Positions 12,301-16,026 of a stretch of DNA of 16,026 bases are shown in pieces; the first letter of the stretch is position 1, and each line of letters begins with the position of its first letter. The stretch is from positions 1 to 16,026 of the forward strand of contig JBQTII010000041.1 of the NCBI GenBank assembly GCA_052388275.1, given 5' to 3'. This DNA comes from JBQTII01 sp052388275 (GTDB lineage Bacteria > Actinomycetota > Actinomycetes > Sporichthyales > Sporichthyaceae). A program made the translations under genes and the position numbers. The notes below the pieces were generated by a model. It saw only the letters and a list, made by a program, of their open reading frames with translations, was not told where the DNA came from and did no database searches.

Positions 12301-14121
12301 CTATTCCTGGCCGAAGCCGACGCCGCCCTTACCGGGCGGATCTTCGCGCTCGTCATCCTCGCGCTCCAGCACGAGCGTGGCAGTCCTGCCGGGCTCGCGG
12401 TCGTGACCTTCCAGGTCCGGGGCACCGTAGATGGCATCGAGCACGCTGGTCCCGCTGGTGGGCGAGTCGTGCGCCGAGGCGTACTCCGGGTGGTGCAGGT
12501 CGAAGGCCGGGGACTCGGAGCGGATGCGCGGCATCTTGGTGAAGTTGTGCCGCGGGGTCGGGCACGCGGTGGCCCACTCCAGCGACCGCCCGTACCCCCA
12601 GGGGTCATCAACGGTGACCATGGGCGCCGTCTTTGCGGTCTTCACCACGTTGAGCAGGAACGGCAGCGTCGACATGCCGAGCAGGAACGCCCCGACCGTG
12701 GAGATGGTGTTCAGCGCGGTGAAGCCCTCACTCGCCAGATAGTCCGGATAACGCCGGGCCATGCCCTCCGCACCCAGCCAGTGCTGGACCAGGAACGTGA
12801 TGTGGAAGCCGAAGAACAGCGTCCAGAAGTGGATCTTGCCGAGGCGCTCGTCGAGCATCTTCCCCGTCATCTTGGGCCACCAGAAGTAGAAGCCCGCGAA
12901 CATCGCGAACACCACGGTGCCAAAGACGACGTAGTGGAAGTGGGCCACCACGAAGTAGGAGTCCGAGACCGCGAAGTCGATCGGCGGGATGGCCAGGATG
13001 ACCCCGGTCATGCCGCCGAACAGGAAGGGGACCAGACAGCCCAGCGACCACAGCATCGGGGTGTCGAAGCTGATCGACCCTCGCCAGATCGTGCCGATCC
13101 AGTTGAAGAACTTCACCCCGGTGGGCACCGCGATCAGGAACGTCATAAAGGCAAAGAAAGGCAGCAGCACTCCGCCGGTCACGTACATGTGGTGCGCCCA
13201 CACCGTCACCGAGAGCGCGGCGATCGACAGCGTCGCGAAGACCAGGCCCTTGTAGCCGAAGCAGGGCTTGCGCGCGAACACCGGGAAGATCTCGGTCACG
13301 ATGCCGAAGAACGGCAACGCGATGATGTAGACCTCAGGATGGCCGAAGAACCAGAACAGGTGCTGCCAGAGCAGCGCGCCACCGTTCGCGGCGTCGAAGA
13401 CGTGCGTACCGAACTGCCGGTCGGACTCCAGCACCAGCAGCGCGCCGGCGAGGATCGGGAAGGCGATCAGGACGAGGATCGAGGTCACCAGGATGTTCCA
13501 GGTGAAGATCGGCATCCGGAACATCGTCATCCCCGGCGCGCGCATGCACACAATCGTGGTGATGAAGTTGACGCCGCCGAGGATGGTGCCGAAACCACCG
13601 AGCGCCAGGCCCATGATCCATAGGTCCGCGCCGACGTTCGGGGAGCGCACGGCGTCGTTGAGCGGCGCGTAGGCGAACCAGCCGAAGTCGGCCGCACCGC
13701 CGGGGGTGAGGAAGCCCAGCATCACGATCGTGCCGCCGAAGGCGAAGAGCCAGAAGCTGAACATGTTCAGCCGCGGGAACGCCACGTCGGGGGCGCCGAT
13801 CTGCACGGGCATGATCACATTCGCGAAGCCGACGAACAACGGGGTCGCGAACAGCAGCAGCATGATCGTGCCGTGCATGGTGAACAGCTGGTTGAACTGC
13901 TCATTGGACACGATCTGGGACCCCGGCCGGGCCAGCTCCGCACGCATGATCAGCGCCATGACGCCGCCGATCAGGAAGAATACGAAGGACAGGACCAGGT
14001 ACATGATCCCGATCTTCTTGTGATCGGTGGTGGTGGCCCAGTCGATCACCATGGCGCCGTAGGACTTCTTGCGCACGTACGGCGAGGCGGTGACGCGCTG
14101 CGGCTCTTCGAGGATGCTCAT
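12301..14121 (-). CDS. ctaD: Cytochrome c oxidase subunit I
   Basis: A 606-residue catalytic subunit of the aa3 oxidase, with about twelve membrane helices, that reduces oxygen at heme a3-CuB and pumps protons. Metal ligands are in place: His83 (heme a) in T-M-H-G-T, His261 (CuB) in G-H-P-E-V-Y with the Tyr265 cross-link partner, His310 and His311 (CuB), His394 (heme a3) and His396 (heme a) in H-F-H-Y. Glu263 of the H-P-E-V motif and Lys337 mark an A-type enzyme with D and K channels. The final 90 residues are a hydrophilic, Asp/Glu/Pro-rich cytosolic tail. The ATG overlaps the ctaC stop as ATGA, so translation is coupled. Confidence 0.98.
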   Translation of the reverse strand: MSILEEPQRVTASPYVRKKSYGAMVIDWATTTDHKKIGIMYLVLSFVFFLIGGVMALIMRAELARPGSQIVSNEQFNQLFTMHGTIMLLLFATPLFVGFANVIMPVQIGAPDVAFPRLNMFSFWLFAFGGTIVMLGFLTPGGAADFGWFAYAPLNDAVRSPNVGADLWIMGLALGGFGTILGGVNFITTIVCMRAPGMTMFRMPIFTWNILVTSILVLIAFPILAGALLVLESDRQFGTHVFDAANGGALLWQHLFWFFGHPEVYIIALPFFGIVTEIFPVFARKPCFGYKGLVFATLSIAALSVTVWAHHMYVTGGVLLPFFAFMTFLIAVPTGVKFFNWIGTIWRGSISFDTPMLWSLGCLVPFLFGGMTGVILAIPPIDFAVSDSYFVVAHFHYVVFGTVVFAMFAGFYFWWPKMTGKMLDERLGKIHFWTLFFGFHITFLVQHWLGAEGMARRYPDYLASEGFTALNTISTVGAFLLGMSTLPFLLNVVKTAKTAPMVTVDDPWGYGRSLEWATACPTPRHNFTKMPRIRSESPAFDLHHPEYASAHDSPTSGTSVLDAIYGAPDLEGHDREPGRTATLVLEREDDEREDPPGKGGVGFGQE

Positions 14122-15110
14122 TCCTCGCCCCCTTCCTCGGTCGTACCTTCCGAATGCCCGCCACCGTGCGAGACCGCACCGGTACCCGGGGTGAAGCCGG
14201 CGTCTTCGTAGTCCTCATCGAGGTTGTAACCGCGTTCGCGGTCGGCTGCGGTGTCCAGGATGCCGCGCGGGAGCGCCCCGCTCTGCCCGGCCGCCCGCAG
14301 GTCGGCGACGTGCTTGGCGTAATCGGCCGCGCTGACTACCCGGACGTTGAAGAACATCCGCGAGTGGTCGGTGCCGCACAGCTCGGCGCACTTGCCGGTG
14401 AACGTGCCGATCTTGTTCGGCGTCAACTCGAAGGAGTTCACCCGGCCCGGGATGACGTCCAGCTTGAACAGGAAGTTCGGGACCCAGAAGGAGTGGATGA
14501 CGTCCGGGGAGCTCAGCTCGAAGCGGATCAGCTTGTCCACCGGCAGCCAGAGCTCCGGGCGGTTGGCCGGGGTCCCGGTCTCGTAGACCTTGTCCTCGCG
14601 GTAGTTGAACGACCAGCTCCACTGGCGCCCGATGACCTCGACGGTCATGTCCTCCTCGCGGCTCTCGTCGAGCAGGATCGACTGATCACGCTCGGTGAAG
14701 TAAAAGAGCACCGCGATGATCACGAACGGGATCACCGTGTAGAGGACCTCGATCGGCAGGTTGTAGCGGGTCTGGATCGGGATCTCGGTCTCGGACTTGC
14801 GCCGGTGGAAGATGCACGTCCAGGCGATCAGCGCCCACACGGCCGCCCCGGTGATCAGGGCGGCGAGCCAGGATCCCTGCCACAGCAGCAGGATCCGGGG
14901 GGCTTCCTCGGTGGCGGGCGTCGGGAAGGCGAAGCGCGGGAGATCGGCGGTGTCGCAGCCGGTGAGCGTGAGCAGGGCGAGCAGCGTCAGGGCGATCAGC
15001 GCGGCCCGGCGCTGGGGGCGCGGCGGCCCGGCGGCCGGTGTCCGGGGTCGCGCTGGTGGAGAACCGAGAGGTCGCAACAGGGGCCTTCCAGCGTCGTGCG
15101 GACGGGGCAC
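14118..15110 (-). CDS. ctaC: Cytochrome c oxidase subunit II (CuA), lipoprotein
   Basis: A 330-residue subunit that receives electrons from QcrC at CuA. The N-terminus is Pro/Arg-rich, then a hydrophobic stretch ends in the lipobox L-T-G-C with Cys52, so the mature protein is probably lipid-modified. Two membrane helices follow (about 76-100 and 120-138), then the cupredoxin domain. CuA ligands are His206 (V-I-H-S-F-W-V-P), Cys241, Glu243, Cys245, His249 and Met252 in C-A-E-L-C-G-T-D-H-S-R-M. The aromatic W-S-W-S-F-N-Y patch for electron entry is present. A 70-residue Gly/Glu tail ends the chain. The GTG at 15110 is the only good start in the frame before the signal peptide; a TTG at residue 12 is an alternative. 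First gene of the ctaC-ctaD-ctaF operon. Confidence 0.96.
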   Translation of the reverse strand: MPRPHDAGRPLLRPLGSPPARPRTPAAGPPRPQRRAALIALTLLALLTLTGCDTADLPRFAFPTPATEEAPRILLLWQGSWLAALITGAAVWALIAWTCIFHRRKSETEIPIQTRYNLPIEVLYTVIPFVIIAVLFYFTERDQSILLDESREEDMTVEVIGRQWSWSFNYREDKVYETGTPANRPELWLPVDKLIRFELSSPDVIHSFWVPNFLFKLDVIPGRVNSFELTPNKIGTFTGKCAELCGTDHSRMFFNVRVVSAADYAKHVADLRAAGQSGALPRGILDTAADRERGYNLDEDYEDAGFTPGTGAVSHGGGHSEGTTEEGGEE

Positions 15111-15133
15111 ACAGCCTGGCGCCGTGCGCCCGC

Positions 15134-15139
15134 AGCCTA
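15134..15139 (-). promoter_or_regulatory. Putative -10 element of the ctaC-ctaD-ctaF operon
   Basis: TAGGCT on the minus strand would start transcription near 15127, giving a leader of about 16 nt. No convincing -35 hexamer is seen. The divergent element at 15191-15196 lies about 55 bp away, so the two transcripts share one control region. Confidence 0.3.
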
Positions 15140-15190
15140 CTCCGGACCCGGTCGGCTCCCGCGTTCAGGTGGCCCGTTGGGCGCCGTCAC

Positions 15191-15196
15191 TAACGT
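15191..15196 (+). promoter_or_regulatory. Putative -10 element for the leader ORF / cysteine desulfurase transcript
   Basis: TAACGT is followed by six bases and then the ATG at 15203, the same spacing as the other leaderless starts in this window. Confidence 0.4.
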
Positions 15197-15202
15197 GTCC
15201 AC

Positions 15203-15286
15203 ATGGGCGAGCGCAGCGAGGGAATCGATTCCGCCAGTGCACGCTCGCTCATGCGGTGTCTGGGCTACCGCGAGCTAACCCCATGA
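15203..15286 (+). CDS. Possible 27-residue leader peptide overlapping the cysteine desulfurase start
   Basis: The frame encodes M-G-E-R-S-E-G-I-D-S-A-S-A-R-S-L-M-R-C-L and ends G-Y-R-E-L-T-P. Its TGA overlaps the ATG at 15283 as ATGA. A -10-like hexamer lies six bases before its own ATG, which suits a leaderless message, and the cysteine desulfurase ATG has no ribosome site of its own. Coupled translation would explain that. Against it, the first half (GGCGAGCGCAGCGAG) resembles genome repeats, and there is one cysteine codon only. It may be non-coding. Confidence 0.3.
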   Translation: MGERSEGIDSASARSLMRCLGYRELTP

Positions 15287-16026
15287 ACGAGGCCGGGGTG
15301 CCCGCACAGGCGGTTTCCGGAGCCTATTTCGATGCGGCCTCGACCGAGCCGCTGCACCCGGCGGCGCGACGCGTCTGGTCTGACGCGATCGAGCGCGGCT
15401 GGGCGGATCCGGCCCGGTTGTACCGGGACGGGCGACGAGCGCGGGCCCTGCTGGACGACGCGCGCGAGGCCGTCGCCGCGCTCCTGGGAGTGGGCCCGGA
15501 GGAGGTGAGCTTCACCTCCTCCGGCACCGCCGCGCTCGAGCTGGGGATCTCCGGGTGCCTGCGGGGTCGGGCCCGGGTGGGCAGACATCTGGTGACCTCG
15601 GCCGTCGAGCACTCCGCGGTCCTGCACACCGCGGCTATCCAGGTGGCCGCAGGCGGCACCCACACCGCGGTCGGCGTCGACGGTGCCGGGCAGGTCGACG
15701 CCTCCGACTTCGCCGCGGCGTTGCTGCCGGGGACCGCGCTGGCGGTGCTGCAGAGTGCCAACCACGAGGTCGGCACCGTGCAGCCGCTCGCCGAGGTCGC
15801 GGCGGCGTGCGCAAACGCCGGGGTGCCACTGCTGGTGGACGCCGCGCAGAGCCTGGGCCGTCTACCCGTCCCGGCGGGCTGGTCCGCGCTCGCGGCCAGC
15901 GCCCACAAGTGGGGTGGCCCACCCGGGGTGGGCGTCCTCGCGGGGGCCCCGCGGGGCCGGGGGGGGGCACCCGGCCCCCGCGGGGCCCCCGCGGGGGGGG
16001 GCGGGGCCCGCGGGGCGGCCGGCCCC
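15283..16026 (+). CDS. Cysteine desulfurase (NifS/IscS-type, class V aminotransferase), 3' end missing
   Basis: The first 248 codons of a PLP enzyme that takes sulfur from cysteine for Fe-S clusters or thio-modification. Seen: start of the fold Y-F-D-A-A-S-T-E-P-L-H-P; PLP phosphate loop S-S-G-T-A-A-L-E; His110 in V-E-H-S-A-V, which stacks on PLP; N160-H-E-V-G-T; Asp186 in L-V-D-A-A-Q-S (pairs with the PLP nitrogen); and Lys209 in S-A-H-K-W-G-G, which binds PLP. The loop with the catalytic cysteine lies beyond the window. From about codon 220 the translation becomes Gly/Pro/Ala/Arg only and stops resembling the family, probably because the DNA there is wrong. Start is ATG 15283, or GTG 15256 in the same frame. 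Actinobacteria often have this gene next to ctaC. Confidence 0.92.
   Translation, partial: MNEAGVPAQAVSGAYFDAASTEPLHPAARRVWSDAIERGWADPARLYRDGRRARALLDDAREAVAALLGVGPEEVSFTSSGTAALELGISGCLRGRARVGRHLVTSAVEHSAVLHTAAIQVAAGGTHTAVGVDGAGQVDASDFAAALLPGTALAVLQSANHEVGTVQPLAEVAAACANAGVPLLVDAAQSLGRLPVPAGWSALAASAHKWGGPPGVGVLAGAPRGRGGAPGPRGAPAGGGGARGAAGP
15939..16026. other. Near-pure G/C terminal stretch, probably unreliable sequence
   Basis: The last 88 bases contain a single A (15969) and no T, with G runs of eight or nine and GGGGCCCC-type palindromes. The protein frame loses family resemblance in the same place. This looks like a low-quality contig end. Confidence 0.65.

Noticed and set aside
11896..13623. 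575-codon plus-strand open frame opposite ctaF and ctaD
   Set aside because: Antisense shadow of two certain oxidase genes, crossing their boundary; Arg/Glu/His-rich low-complexity translation.
1..16026. CRISPR arrays, tRNA or rRNA genes
   Set aside because: No regularly spaced direct repeats with unique spacers and no tRNA-like cloverleaf or rRNA segment were seen on either strand.

Overview
The window is high-GC DNA from an actinobacterium. The evidence is the gene content and order around a cytochrome bcc-aa3 respiratory cluster: ctaE-qcrC-qcrA-qcrB on one strand and ctaC-ctaD-ctaF on the other, with trpD, an NlpC/P60 hydrolase and a DEDDh exonuclease/UvrC-like fusion beside them. The diheme QcrC, the three-helix Rieske protein, the PDFY form of the cytochrome b Qo motif and the small CtaF subunit are all actinobacterial traits. 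Genus and species cannot be told from the sequence.

Layout. 1-239: the first codons of a minus-strand gene leaving the window (possibly an IS110-family recombinase, very tentative), preceded by a two-hairpin leader and one copy of a dispersed 48-bp repeat. 240-1280 (-): secreted NlpC/P60 peptidoglycan hydrolase. 1496-1720 (-): small CxxC protein, divergent from 1835-3634 (+), the exonuclease/UvrC-like fusion. 3642-4439 (+): rhomboid protease. 4470-4751 (+): stand-alone Lrp/AsnC effector domain. 4753-7192 (-): a tightly overlapping group read as CtaG-like oxidase assembly protein, atypical receiver-domain protein, trpD. 7257-11407 (+): ctaE-qcrC-qcrA-qcrB. 11408-11892: a 485-bp convergent spacer full of hairpins and repeats. 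11893-15110 (-): ctaC-ctaD-ctaF. 15283 to the end (+): 5' part of a cysteine desulfurase, preceded by a possible 27-residue leader ORF.

How the genes work together. Menaquinol is oxidised by QcrB (two b hemes) and QcrA (2Fe-2S). Electrons pass through the membrane-anchored diheme QcrC to the CuA site of CtaC, then to the heme a / heme a3-CuB centre of CtaD, where oxygen is reduced. CtaE and CtaF are accessory subunits, and the CtaG-like protein probably helps assemble the oxidase. The two oxidase gene blocks converge on the 11.4-11.9 kb spacer, which holds a terminator-like structure for each side. TrpD (tryptophan synthesis) and the cysteine desulfurase (sulfur supply, Fe-S) are neighbours by conserved gene order, not obvious parts of the chain.

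Several genes seem to be transcribed without a leader: a TANNNT-like -10 hexamer lies 6 or 7 nt before a GTG or ATG (exonuclease, rhomboid, CtaG-like, ctaE, leader ORF). The least ordinary parts are the left edge (structured RNA-like leader next to a repeat whose second copy looks like an uninterrupted site), the repeat-rich spacer, and the receiver-like protein translationally coupled between an oxidase assembly factor and trpD. The last ~88 bases are almost pure G/C and are probably unreliable sequence.
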